Source of the DNA: Cyanophora paradoxa
Lineage: Eukaryota > Glaucocystophyceae > Cyanophorales > Cyanophoraceae
Direction: 5' to 3'
Length of the DNA: 64,000 nt
NCBI GenBank assembly: GCA_004431415.1
Contig: QPMI01000638.1
Span: forward strand, 124,001 to 188,000
Positions 44,775 through 55,918 of this stretch are shown piece by piece (positions within the stretch are counted from its first letter, which is position 1; each line of letters starts with the position of its first letter). The notes under the pieces were generated by a model, which ran no database searches, was not told the origin of the DNA, and worked only from the letters and a program-made list of their open reading frames with translations. Position numbers and translations under genes: made by a program.

Positions 44775-45295
44775 ACTGCGCGCATGCACTCCCCGGCCGC
44801 AGGCTACGTATTTTCGAATTCCGGGGTAGCCGATCTTGGTAGGCTGCAGCGCATTGATAACACAGGCATGCTAGCTGCGGACATCGCAGGAGCTTGAGCT
44901 GGGTCTGTGCTACCTACGGGGGCGACAAGCCTGCGGGCAACGCAGGCAGGGCCCGCTGTAGGGGGGTACGCGGTCCCCCTATGCTGCCCAAACTACGACG
45001 CGGCCTGCGCCGCAGCTTGGGGGGCGGGGCTGGCCCGCCGCGGGCCGGAGCCGGCCAGCAGAAGGGGCTTGAGGCGGAGCCCCGCGTCCACGCCCGAGAG
45101 GAACCGCAGCAGGATGTTCCTGCGCATGCGATTACAGACGGAGAGGAACCGCAGCAGGATGTTCCTGCGCATGCGATTACTGAATGATAATTCAATGATT
45201 AACTCGACACACAAGCACGTATAAGTACAGCTGCATGCGCAGACGATTTAATTCGAAATGCACTGCAGACAGACTTGCATGTGCAGCGGGGCCCG
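44775..45295. other. spacer with a 45-bp tandem duplication
   Basis: gagaggaaccgcagcaggat and the following ttcctgcgcatgcgattac occur at 45096 and again at 45141, a 45-bp period. The remainder shows no gene I can support. Confidence 0.6.
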
Positions 45296-45750
45296 CTACG
45301 CGTCACCGCCGTCGCGGGGGCCCGCCACGAGGAGGTCGTAGTGGGGGGGCCGGATGACGCTGCCGGGGTGGAAGCGGAGGTTGATCACGACGCCGGAGGG
45401 GCCGGGCGCCCCCGAGGGGACGGCGGGCCCGGGTCCTACAGGCTCAGGCCCCGGGGCGGACGGCGCGTCGCCGGTAACGAGGTCCGGGGATGCATCGGCG
45501 AGGCCCGGCCCGGATCCGGAGAGGGCTGGAAGGGCGCCACGCCCCCTCGGCCCGGCGGCCTGCGGAGGGAGCGATCAGGGCGGCGCGGGCGCGGCCACGG
45601 GACGTGCGTGGGGGACGCGCCTTCTTCCCCCCCGCCTTCTTCCCCTTCTTCTTCTCCACTCGGCGCTCCGTCGCGGGGCGAGCTCGGTACATCTCGGCGG
45701 TAGTGTTCCGAGGAATAGCCAATCGAGGGATTGTCAGGGGCAACCCGGGC
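45296..45750 (-). CDS. small unrecognised protein, 5' end missing
   Basis: The 3' exon reads ...GVVINLRFHPGSVIRPPHYD then LLVAGPRDGGDA and TAG 45296, a well-formed C-terminus of no family I know. It is preceded by a Pro/Gly-rich stretch and an intron of about 60 nt ending ctccgcag. The upstream exon ends in a Lys- or Glu-rich run, depending on frame (KKKGKKAGGKK or EEEGEEGGGEE). No ATG opens it. Its 5' 73 bp (45678-45750) are identical to part of the EF-hand gene's first exon, so this may be a gene truncated by that duplication or one whose start exon I have not found. Confidence 0.42.
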
Positions 45751-45854
45751 AGTAGGCTGCAGCTGTCTGCAGACGGCGGCGGCTAGATCTGGTCTGCTAC
45801 ATCTTAGATCGGCGCCAGTCTTCGCGCAACAAGATCGCCGTGCATCGCCGCCAC

Positions 45855-47975
45855 ATGGGAGCGCTGCCCGACATGGGCGCTCGGCTCATCGATAGTGCCG
45901 GTCGCATGGTTCCGTACGCCATGCATGCGCTGGTCGCGCGTTGAGGTTGACGCTGAGCATGCAGAGAGTGGCCGCTCGGGACTGGCAGTGGAGTTGCGCC
46001 CCCGACATCCGTCTTGCTAGCCGTGATCGGCAGCGAGCGAAGCGGAAAGAGCACGTTGCTCAACGAACTCCTCGGCACGAGTTTCCCGGTTCACAGACAG
46101 ACGATTGGCGTACAAGCCGGGGAGGTCGACGCCGTCTGCGTGTCTGCTACCGACACAGCCGTCGAAGATCGCGCATTCGTCGCCCTTGACTGCGGCGCTT
46201 CGAAATCTGAGGTCTGATCTCTGCGCCGCCGAGTTCTCAGATCGCTCAATGCTATGCCAGGATCTGCTGCACAAAGTCGGAATGTTCGCGTTGGCTGTGT
46301 CTGACATAGTCGTTGTGAACATGTGGTTCCACGACATCGGCCGGTTCCGTGCATCGAACCACGCCTTGCTCTGTGCTCTCTTTCAGGCTACCAGTCAGAT
46401 TGAAGACCACCCGTGAGATTTCAATCGATGCTTTGTATGATAATGCAAGAACCCACAAAGACTTTCGCAGCACTCGATCGAAGACAGTGATGATTCTTGC
46501 TATCAGAGATGCGGAAATGGAGACGCCCTCGGGAACTCTGCAAGCTCAGGTGATGGCTGATCTTCAAAAACTGTGGGCTAGTGTTCCGAAGGTACATGCT
46601 TAAGCCTGAGCAAAGCAAGTCGCCATTGACCTGCGGTTACAGAGCTCGGCTAATACTACTATTACACTGGAAGATATCTTCGATATCTCCATCGTTATGT
46701 TCCCACATTTCACGTATGCACGCGATGGCTTTTTGGAACAGGTCCGCCGTCTAAAAACCAGGTGCATCTGAGAACTTCTTTGTTCGATGACGGGCTTCCG
46801 ATCCCGTCACCGCAGACTTGAAGATGTGTTGTCGAATGCAGCAATCGGACTACCCACGAGGGAACTGCAGCACTATTGTTCCCGCATGTGGGTACGACGT
46901 GCTGCAGTCTGCCTCCCGTGATGCACCGATTGTTATATGGCAGGAAAGCATTGCAGAAAAGAGAGCAATCAACGTTCTTTCCGAGCAAGAGCTTCTCGCG
47001 GCCTACTTGTGCAATCAGTCCAAGTCAAAAATCCTCCAAGATATCCATGCCCAGCTGCATGAGGCTGTCGGCAAGGAGCGGCATGGATTTTTGCCAGATT
47101 TCGCAGTGAAGGCATGCCAGCTAGTAGAAGAAGGGCTTGGTGAGTCTCGTTGTTGTCTAATCTGCCTGTCCCTCTGTGAAGTACTGCAGATGTGTTCGCA
47201 AAGGAGACTTCATGGTCCAGGAAACACTGGATTGGGTGGGGGCTGCAGCGGAAGGGACTTGTGGAGGGTATGCTGGTGGAGGTCAGTCGAGCATCTGAGC
47301 TGCAAATCCCTCGGATCAAGTAACATTGCTAACAATTTCCCGTGGATTTCAAGACAAACTTCTGATACACACGCAGGACGTTTGTGATTGCTAGTTTCAA
47401 GGACGCCTTGTCTCTCCTTTCCTCCCTTGAGAACCTCGATGAGTGGGCATCAAACTCGATTGAGTCACACGTGCAGCAAGCAAGGGAGCTGATGAGGGGT
47501 GGGCTGGTTTCTTCTTGTAGTCCGTTTTGTGCAGTGACATTTATTGCAGGACTGCAGTTCCAGCCAGACCAGATATCTGATTTGCTTCAGGCCGAGAGCG
47601 TCCATGCTTTTCTTGCCTCTGCTAGCCGGCAGGAGATGGAAGTGCGATCCCTTCACGCCGAGCTGAGTGAAATGCTGATCGAAAGAAAAAATGAGCTTGG
47701 CTTTATCATAGTACGGGCTCTTCGCAAACATTTCCGCTTTCCCGTGTCCATGCTAACCCTCGACTTAGGTTCGGAGCCGCCAAGCGCCTCTTTGTCACGC
47801 CCAACCCTCGGAACGCGAGCCACCGCCTCCCAAGTTCAGCCGTGCTCTCTTTGTTCCTATTCTGTTTTTTTGCGTCGCTGGGGTCCTTTTCGACAATGGC
47901 GAATTCCGCTTCGACCTCTCCAAATGGAACCCATTTGCTCGCCCTGCAGCACACGCTTCAGAGAGCTCACAGTAG
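45855..47975 (+). CDS. RHD3/Sey1-family ER GTPase
   Basis: Dynamin-like GTPases of the RHD3/Sey1 branch (atlastin-like) fuse ER tubules. The P-loop is VIGSERSGKSTLLNELLGTS. The family's DRSMLCQDLLHKVGMFALAV and SDIVVVNMWFHDIGRF follow, then KTVMILAIRDAE and LQAQVMADLQKLWASVPK, as in RHD3. A long helical middle domain includes DGFLEQVRRLKTRLEDVLSN, ELLAAYLCNQSKSKILQDIH and ELSEMLIERKNELGFI. The C-terminus has a hydrophobic hairpin (RALFVPILFFCVAGVLF) and an amphipathic tail (FRFDLSKWNPFARP), ending at TAG 47975. The start MGALPDMGARLIDSAGRMVP at 45855 is the first ATG in frame. One intron is 22 nt (46212-46233). Near 46375-46400 a second very short intron or a small indel is needed to keep frame. 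About 700 residues, typical to slightly short. Confidence 0.85.
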
Positions 47976-48045
47976 CAAACCTCGATCTGGACCAGACGGT
48001 TTTGCCTCAGCCCTACCATCCAACATCAACAAATGCAGGCTAGAG

Positions 48046-48080
48046 AAATGGAACCCATTCGCTCGCCCTGAAGCACTCTA
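48046..48080 (+). pseudogene. copied fragment of the GTPase last exon
   Basis: aaatggaacccattcgctcg plus ccctgaagcac repeats 47926-47958 of the preceding gene with two or three changes, about 70 bp after its stop codon. Confidence 0.75.
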
Positions 48081-48097
48081 ACAAACCAAATGTCAGA

Positions 48098-48180
48098 GTG
48101 CATTTCAGATATGACTCACACGTTATCTGCTAGACCAGTAGCTGTTCGTACTAGCAGTGCAATCCATGGGCTCTCTCTGC
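48098..48180 (-). repeat. SINE-like repeat, inverted partial copy
   Basis: Reverse complement of the right end of the repeat at 40275-40503: gtgcatttcagatatgactc, then agaccagtagctgttcg, then atccatgggctctctc. Confidence 0.75.
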
Positions 48181-48185
48181 TAGAC

Positions 48186-48305
48186 AATACTTAGGGGGCC
48201 ACGCAGCGAGCTCGGTGGGCTGGGCCTGCGGTTGCAGCGGCCGCATGCAGTCACTGAGTGTACATGTATGTCCCACACTAGTACTTGCAATTGTAGCCCG
48301 GACGT
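48186..48305. repeat. dispersed repeat with ttgtagcccgga end, copy 2
   Basis: ttagggggccacgcagcgag onward to acttgcaattgtagcccgga; a shortened relative of 30094-30258. Confidence 0.65.
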
Positions 48306-48636
48306 ACACGGCGTCGTCTGGCGTCGGCATTTCAAGTATACGTACCATACCGTACGTTTACAAAATTAAATGCTAGCTATATAGAGCTAAAAGTCGTCCA
48401 CACAGAATACTGTTTTCATGATCAGAATTCTGATCGTCCTTGGGGTGCCGCCGGACGGCGTGCTGCATGAGCTGCCGGAACCTGCGCAAAATAAGCATCA
48501 AGACCGCGTGGCAGAGGGGGTCGAAACGCAAGACCAGCGTACTCGTAGTGGCGGCAGTCGAGAGCCTGACGCGCCACCCACGGGAGCATCGCCCGCCCCT
48601 TGCGGGCGACCTGCAGGGGAAAGTGAGCGGAATTCT

Positions 48637-48912
48637 CAACTCTGATTCCGATCGTAATCGCAACTCTGATTCCGATCGTAATCGCAACTCTGATTCCGAT
48701 CGTAATCGCAACTCTGATTCCGATCGTAATCGCAACTCTGATTCCGATCGTAATCGCAACTCTGATTCCGATCGTAATCGCAACTCTGATTCCGATCGTA
48801 ATCGCAACTCTGATTCCGATCGTAATCGCAACTCTGATTCCGATCGTAATCGCAACTCTGATTCCGATCGTAATCGCAACTCTGATTCCGATCGTAATCG
48901 CAACTCTGATTC
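48637..48912. repeat. 24-bp minisatellite, 11 units
   Basis: Unit caactctgattccgatcgta + atcg, 11 perfect copies plus a partial twelfth. 24 is a multiple of three, so both strands appear as repetitive open frames (NSDSDRNR on plus). It shares gatcgtaatcg with the repeats at 24797-25340. Confidence 0.97.
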
Positions 48913-49173
48913 GGGACCACCGCTCCCCCTGCAAGTAAATGGCAGTTTTGTGCTTTGTATGTTCACTATGATATGCACAATATATTTGGCAGCTATAGCT
49001 ATAGCTATGCATGTAGCTAGCACTAGCGCTCAAGCCGTAGCTAGCCGAGCCACGTTCAATGTGGGTGGGCACTGGGCTCAACGCAACGACTGCAGCTGCT
49101 CTGTTTTTTTAAATACTACTACACGACAGAAGGGATAACGAGCTTGCCGAAAAAGCACGCCGGCAGAACACGA
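48913..49173. repeat. inverted copy of the repeat at 14573-14665, then spacer
   Basis: 48938-49035 (aaatggcagttttgtgcttt onward) is the reverse complement of 14573-14665 with some divergence. The rest holds the 3' flank of DPM3. Confidence 0.7.
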
Positions 49174-49563
49174 TCAATCGAGCACGAGACTCTTCCGTCG
49201 AAGGTCTGCCTTGGCACGCTGGACGTCCTGCAAGGCAGGTCATGAACGATTGATCGAATCTGCTGAAAATGGCCCGAGCGCGAACCCTCTTCAGCTCTTC
49301 GGCCTCTTCCGGGTACTCGCGGAAAGAAATGAGCCCCCAGGCAATGCTGGCCAGCGAGTACGCTCCAAACGATACCAGGGCGTACAGCGGCATCTGCGCG
49401 AAAGGCGCCCGTCAGTCACGCCGTTAGCAAACCCAAGCAGTATTCGCACCATGCGAGCTACGCCTCGAGAGCGCTCGTCGAGCGCGGCAGCATCGCTGAG
49501 AAGAGCCATCCACGCGGCGAGCGCGACCGCTACGACCGCCGTCGCTTTGACAACTTTCCTCAT
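49174..49563 (-). CDS. DPM3: dolichol-phosphate mannosyltransferase subunit 3
   Basis: Small ER membrane protein that anchors and stabilises the catalytic DPM1 subunit of dolichol-phosphate-mannose synthase, which supplies mannose for N-glycans and GPI anchors. Three exons give about 91 residues, the family's usual size. TM1 is KATAVVAVALAAWMALL, TM2 is YALVSFGAYSLASIAWGLIS, then FREYPEEAEELKRDVQRAKA and DLRRKSLVLD, a charged coiled C-terminus typical of DPM3. Introns of 56 and about 58 nt join in phase; the first has a ctgacgg branch-like site near its 3' end. ATG at 49563, TGA at 49174. Confidence 0.85.
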
Positions 49564-50233
49564 CCTCAGCTGGGCTCCTCAGGGACCAAGCGACCCGCGA
49601 GCTTAGCCGTGCCACAGGCCGATCGACGATGCTGATAACGTGACCTCTAGCTGATTACTAGTTGATGTCTAAATTGCAATCAATGCTCCCTTCGCGCTTC
49701 GCACATGCGAGCGAGCCAGCGCGCGCGGCCGATCAAATTCACGGTTTATTCACCGCCGAAGGGGGTACGGGTGCAAACGCCAGGAGCGCCACAGCTGGAT
49801 CATCGGATCGCGCGAGCATGCGCATTTGGACACGTACTAAAAACGAAAGTCCGTGCTACAAGTGAGGGAATGTACTGCGCCCAGCCCACCAGCGAACGTA
49901 CTGGCCGACAGGGCCCTGTACATGTGTGGCCCCTGAATGAGAGTAATGCACCTCCCCGCGGACATTTGATACGATTCTTAAACATTCTTATTGAATATTA
50001 CATGTATCAAAAGGACTAGGCTCGATAGAGCGTCACGTTCCACATTGACTCAGAATAGGATGCGTTCGGGCAGTCCGACGATGCGGACAACGACAAAATT
50101 CCCAAGAATTCGGGCAGTACGACGATGCGGGCAGTCCCTCGAAGCCCCCAACAAATTCCCAAGTCTATATGCATTCCTTGCCGTGAAATCCTTGAAATGG
50201 ACTCGAGGGGACTCCGCAAACAAAAAGCAACAA
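49564..50233. other. spacer between DPM3 start and EF-2 stop
   Basis: Contains imperfect repeats of cgggcagtacgacgatgcgg (50066-50140). No gene seen. Confidence 0.5.
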
Positions 50234-53200
50234 TTACAGCTTGTCCAGGAAGCGGTCAAGCGGGGGAATGCCCTCCTGGAGACCCTTCCGCTTGCGAGTG
50301 CCGAGGATGATCTGCTCGACCTTGCCACCGGCCTCGAAAGGATCGCCACCAAGAATCGCCCAGTGGTCGAACACCATCTGCGGGAACGCCTGGCCGGAAG
50401 TGGCCGCACGGAGGTCCGAGGTGAAACCTGCCAAGCGCATTACATCGGATAGCAGTGCGTGTGCTTAAAGGTACACACCGAAGGACTCGTTGACGGGCAA
50501 GTACGCCTTGACGTTGTAAAGCGGGGTGCCTGGCCGCTGCTCCTCGGCGATAATGACACCACGCTTCCTGTTCAGCACGGAGTAGATGCCACCGATGGCG
50601 TTCTCGGGCGTCTGGATCTCGCACTGCGGATGCCGAGTGAGTGGCGCGCGCAAACCCGTAACGGGCAAAAGATTACCAGGTACACGGGCTCCATAAGCCG
50701 GGGCGCGGCAGTCAGCTCCGCGGCGTAGTAGACACGGCGGGCAGTGGGGATGATCTGGCCACCGCCGCGGTGGATAGCGTCGGCGTGCAGCACGACATCC
50801 ATAACGTTGAAGCGAATGGCGCGCATGTTCTCCTCGCACAAGGCGCCCTCCTTGGTCGCCCACTGGAAGGCGGCGACGCAGGAATCCTTGATCTCGTTAA
50901 GGTACTGGACGGCCTGCAAACGTGGCGTCGGCAAGACGCCCCCTCACTGCGCGGGAGGAAACCGACTGACCTTGGTAGTGTCGACAAGAACGTTGGGGCC
51001 GTTGGTGTCAGGGCCGAAAGTCCAGATCTTGCGGGCCTCGGTAACATCCCAGCCGAACTCATCGGCCATGATCTTCGAGCGGATCTTCGGGTCGTCGCGG
51101 GGGTTGACCTTGCCGCTCTCGATGGCCTCAGCAAGGCCCTCGGCGAAAGGCTCGGCCTCGCAGTAAATGCGGTTGTGCTTGTTCGGAGACTTCGACAGGC
51201 ACGTCTGGTTGGACTTCGTCGAGACGGTCTCACGGTACGACACGACGGGGTCGTTGATCTGTCCACCGCGTGAGCCGGAGGAGATTCAACCACAGCAAAC
51301 GAACGCCCACGGACCTTCAGGTCGATGCCCGCGAACTCCTCCTGCAGATCCTTGAGGCAAATCTCAAGGTGGAGCTCACCAACACCAGCGACGATGTGCT
51401 CGCCGGACTCCTCAGTGTAGCACTGCACGCAGGGGTCCGACTTCGACAGGCGCTTAAGGCCCTCAACAAGCTTGGGCAGATCGCTGGGAAAACAAAAGAA
51501 TGAGAAGCCCGAAAGGACGCACGAACCGCAACACACGCACCCGGGGTTCTTCGGCTCGACGGCGACACGCACGACGGGGGACACAGAGAACTTCATGACC
51601 TTGATGTTGTGCGCGACTTCGGAGTCGGAGATAGTGCCGGACTTCACGAGGAACTGGTCCATGCCTGCTCGATGATCAAAAACCACGACTTCGCAGGCGT
51701 TGCGATTGGGCGGACCGACAAGGCCGCAAGTGTTGCCGCAAGGAATGTCCTCAACAGCCTCGACGTAACGCCCCATCATGATAACGGTGCGCTGGATGTT
51801 CTTCACGAAGAGGTCATCCTGTTGATAGGGTGAGACGCACTACAACCATTTTGCTTGAGCTGCACAAACCTTCTTGCCGGGAACGTAGTTGGGGCCCATG
51901 ATGCGGGCCTTCATGCCGGTGCGAATGGTTCCCGAGAAGACACGGCCGAAGGCGTAGAAGCGACCACGGTCGGAGGTCGGCACCATCTTCGAGACGTACA
52001 TCATCAGGGGGCCCTTCGGGTCGCAGTTGCGCATGCCAACCGCGCACTGAAATCGCGAGTGAGATTCTGTCAAAAAAGAAGGGGAAAGGAAGCATGTTAC
52101 CTCGTCGTCAAGGGGACCCTCGTAAAGAGTGTCCACACGGTACTTCTGGGCAATGACGGGCGACGGAAGGTGGAGCACAATCATATCCAGGAGCGACTCG
52201 GCGACCGGGAGGAACTTGGTCATGACCGCCTTCATCAGGGCACGGCCTATCCATCTCGATGAGTCGAGATAGACACGAAAGCAGGAAAAAGCACGAACCA
52301 GTCAGGTCCTTCTCCTCCGTGGCGAGCTTGATGTTCAGGGCCTTGAACATCTTCTCCATCTTCTCCTTGTCGACGTTCTGGACAGCCTGCAGCAGCTGGG
52401 CAAGCGGCTCCCAGATGAACTGGACGAAAGCGCGCTTGAGGGGCTTGCCCTGCCGACCGCGCGAATGAGATTAGCAACGCTTCACGCTTCGGATCCAGGA
52501 CGAAGCGCACGGCGGACGACTGGTTATTAGAAGTCCACTTCTTGCCCTCGGCATCAAAGTAGGAGTCACCCCAGAGGCGCTCGCACATCTTCTTCTCGTC
52601 GACGCCGAACTTCGCCGCGTACATCTTGGCGAAGCGGTCGAGGGTGAAGCCCCACTGGTGGTAGCCCGAGCCGAAGCAGACGGTGCCCTGTCACACGCAA
52701 CCTTCAACGACCTGGTAGGGCCCTCGGGAGGTCAAGCCAGTGCACCTTCTCCGGGTTGATCTGAATGTCGCCGATCGCGGCATCCATGTATGTTGCGATA
52801 ATGACGTTGACGTTCTCGATGGTCTTCTTGAAGTTCTGCAAGGAAGACCGACCCATGAGCGGCACGATCGCGCAAGCGATCGTGTCGCAAGTCGAACCTG
52901 GAACGCCTCCTCGCCGTCCTGCTGAAGCTCGAGGAACGCACGGTCCACCTTGTTGACCATGAGCACCGGCTTCACACGCTCACCGAGCGCCTGGCGGAGC
53001 ACAGTCTCGGTCTGGACGCACACGCCCTCGACGCAGTCGACGACGACGAGAGCGCCGTCCGTCACACGCAGAGCGGCCGTCACTTCAGAGCTGAAGTCGA
53101 CGTGCCCGGGGGAGTCGATGAGGTTGATCAGGAAAGAGTTGCGCTGGCCCTCCTTCAGGTGGGTGCGCTCGCGGTCGACCTCGTAGTAAAGCGACACGCC

Positions 53201-53752
53201 GGTGGACTTGATGGTAATACCGCGCTCCTGCTCATCAGCGCGCGAGTCCGTGAAGCGCATGTCGCCGGCCTTGGCCGACGCGATAATGCCGGCCTTGCAC
53301 ACGAGCGAGTCCTGCGAGCCGCAGAGTCACGGCGACGCGCTAGCGCTGACAAGCGCTGCTCGGACTTGCCGTGAGGGTCGACTTGCCGTGGTCGACGCTG
53401 CGAGCCCGCGCGTCAGGAGGATCGCGGTCATCGGGATCATGGGGGCGGCGAGGCGACGCACTGCGCGATCACCGACATGCATCGGATGTTGTCGCGGAAA
53501 TCCATGATCTCACGGATCTCTGCGGGGGCGTCAGAATGGGGACGCCGGGGACGGCGCGAGGAACTCACGATCGACTGCGAGGACGAACGCCGAGGGGGAG
53601 GAAGACATTCGCCAGTATCAGTCCATGCATAGGCTTCGCAAGCGCGGGCGAAGCGGGCGGGAGGGCACCTGAGAAGTTCACCTGCGAATCGCGCGGGGGC
53701 GGTCAGCGTGGATCCGGCGAGGGGCGCGCGCGTGCCCAGCGAGACGCACCAT
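50234..53752 (-). CDS. EEF2: translation elongation factor 2
   Basis: The GTPase that moves peptidyl-tRNA and mRNA along the 80S ribosome. The GTPase motifs are [35 protein letters not shown] and NKVDRAFLE. The C-terminus carries the diphthamide loop [20 protein letters not shown], with the His to be modified followed by Arg-Gly-Gly-Gly. It ends [15 protein letters not shown] 50234. The 5' end is cut into microexons: ATG alone (53750-53752), 13 nt (53669-53681) and 6 nt (53569-53574), after which [20 protein letters not shown] follows in frame. An intron after KSTLT has a perfect GC donor, gcaagt. About a dozen more introns of about 50-70 nt follow. In vertebrates the regulatory Thr lies in RFTDTR; here the sequence is RFTDSR. 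Expected length about 840 residues. Confidence 0.97.
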
Positions 53753-53925
53753 CTTGACGGATCCTCCTTCTCACACGCTCACAAGGGAAGCCCGAAGATG
53801 GGCTGGGGGGCCAACTAGGGCCGATCGAGTGGTCCGGTTGTTAGAACCGGAGAACAGGGGGTCGGGCACTGACGATCGCAGATCGCAGTACCCCGGGCCG
53901 GGGATCAGCTGAGTCAGCTGGCAGC
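53753..53925. other. EF-2 upstream region
   Basis: 5' flank of EF-2 (minus) and possible upstream region of the low-complexity gene on the plus strand. No defined elements. Confidence 0.4.
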
Positions 53926-54912
53926 CGCGGCTGCAGCAGCTCCTAAGGCAGCCGGTCGTAGTTCCTCTCCCGAGTTCTGGGAGGCGAGGAAGGCGGAGTG
54001 GGAGGCGGAGTGGGAGGCGGGGCGGGAGGAGCGGAAGCGAGCAGCCAAGGCCGCAGCCGAGGCCGCAGCCGAGCTCGCAGCCGAGGCCGCAGCCGAGGCC
54101 GCAGCCGAGGCCGCAGCCGAGGCCGCAGCCGAGGCCGCAGCCGAGACCGCAGCCGAGGCCGCAGCCAAGGCCGCAGCCAAGGCCGCCGAGGCCGCAGCCA
54201 GGGCCGCAGCCAAGGCCGCCGCCGAGTTCACGGAGTCCAAGGCCAGAGCCAAGGCCAGAGCTGAGGCCGCAGCCAGGGCCGCAGCCGAGACCCCAGCCGA
54301 GGCCGCAGCCAAGGCCGCAGCAAAAGACTTCATGCGGGAGATGTGCCGTGGGAGACCCGTCCCCCCCGGAAGTGATCTTGCGCTCAGCCGTAGACACATG
54401 TTGTCGTAGACGGGAAAAAAATGAACATCGTCCATCGACTACATCAAGCTCGGGCGCGCGACGCCCCGCCACCGCAAGGAAGCGCTCGCCGCGCTCCTTC
54501 CGCGGGGGGATCGCCTCTTGCCTGCGCCCGGCCTCCCCGCTCGCACGCCCCCGCCGGCGCCCGACCGCAAGGCGCCGGACGAGCTCGTTGTTCGCCATGT
54601 TCTGTTTCGACTCTGATTCGACTTGCACAGGTCAACAATTGGATTGTGGCGGAGGACGCACGCGAGGCAAAGCGGGAGCTCGAGGAGCGTGCAGCGGGAG
54701 GCGAAGCAGCAGGAGCGGGAGGCGAAGGAGCGGGAGCGGGAGGCGACGCAGCAGGAGCGGGAAGCCAAGAAGCGGAAGCGGGAGGCGGAGCGGGAGGCGA
54801 AGGAACAGGAGCGGGAGGCGAAGCAGCAGGGGCGGGAGGCGAAGCAGCAGCGGGAGGCGGGAGGCGGGAGGCGAACCCAGAGCTTGATGAGATTTTTGAC
54901 CTTCCTTCATAA
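53926..54912 (+). CDS. low-complexity Ala/Glu/Lys coiled-coil candidate, uncertain
   Basis: After a plausible acceptor at about 53925 the plus strand reads AAPKAAGRSSSPEFWEARKA and then WEAEWEAGREERKRAAKAAA, followed by some 70 residues built on a 12-bp unit (gccgcagccgag, AAEA), ending KDFMREMCRGRP and a stop near 54410. A second stretch (54630-54895) reads AEDAREAKRELEER in one frame and then REAKQQEREAKERERE in the next, so a frame change is needed near 54690. Both parts would form long helices. No start codon is secure and the repeats are open in several frames; a minus-strand frame of Gly/Cys/Leu repeats is its shadow. It could be a gene with indels or expanded repeats. Confidence 0.33.
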
Positions 54913-55736
54913 TCGATCTCGCCCTCGATACTCTGTTGCCAAACTTGCTGGGCTGGCGACTTCAGCTACCGCTTATTCTAGCCTAGTAGCTCAGCAACTC
55001 ACGCGCTCAGGCGGCTATAGCTAAAGCTTGGGTCATCGGGTCGGACTTCGATTTGGAGGGGCCCAACTTTGATTTAATTTGGACTTGCTGAGGTTTTAAC
55101 GGCGACTTTGAATTCTTGCGACTTCAATATTTTGGGCCATGGGGTCGCCGAGTCGGACTAGTTCGCGAGGGGCGGAGGCTAACTCCATGTCGGGCCCCTG
55201 CCAGGCCGCCACTGCAGCCGAAGCGGCCACTAGACACGATGCTGCACCCGCCATGCGGGCACCTGCATGTCTCAACTTGGCAAGGAGGCGCATCACTCCC
55301 CTTAAGCTTAGGCCTTGGGCCAGCCCGTGGCCAGTTTGCAATTGCAATGTTACTTGCTGGTTGGCTGGCCCCACGCGTATACGTACGTGCACGCGTACGG
55401 GCGGCAAGCGCTATATATAGCTAGCGCTGCTGCAGTGTATACTTAAGCTTAAGCTTACATCCCACACTTGTATACGTATACGTACGTAAACGTTAACATG
55501 TATACTCTTGCTTGATTGCAATTGCAGAAGCTCTAACCAACATGTACAGCAGCTTCGTACCCCAGCGGCCACTAGCCATGGCCATGGGCCATGCCCCAAA
55601 TTGTGGCATGGGCACCTGTTTACGTATATTACGTACACGTATACAAAGCTATATATAGCTATATAGATAGCTAGCTGTACGGTAGTGTCTGCCAGGCTGC
55701 CGCAATGTGCATCATGGCATTACTCTCTTAAGGCCG
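54913..55736. repeat. spacer of short palindromic repeats
   Basis: Rich in agctagc, tatacgtatacgta and ggccatggcc palindromes; 55250-55480 distantly resembles the family at 30094-30258. No gene seen. Confidence 0.5.
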
Positions 55737-55918
55737 TGGGGCTAGGGGGCCACCGGGCCACGCAGGCCTAGGGCCCAGCCCGGGGCCAGCACTGGCCAGC
55801 TTGCAATTGCTGCCAGGCTGATTGGCTGGCCGGCGCCTGTGGCTGCTCAGCGGCTCTTGCCGCAGGGTACATCCCTCACTTTTAAGCCGGGGCTTGCGTT
55901 TCAAGAACACTCTAAATG
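55737..55918. repeat. dispersed repeat with ttttaagccggggcttgcg end, copy 3
   Basis: ctagggggccaccgggccac through cttgccgcagggtacatccc to tttcaagaacactctaaatg; a diverged copy of 30094-30258 with an extra internal segment. Confidence 0.6.

Noticed and set aside
48637-48912. CRISPR-like array
   Set aside because: Units are contiguous identical 24-mers without spacers, and the genome is eukaryotic.
48440-49138. NSDSDRNR repeat protein
   Set aside because: Reading of a perfect 24-bp minisatellite that is open on both strands. No supporting start context or flanking domain.
53771-54628. Minus-strand Gly/Cys/Leu repeat protein
   Set aside because: Complement of the 12-bp gccgcagccgag repeat; no start or conserved sequence.
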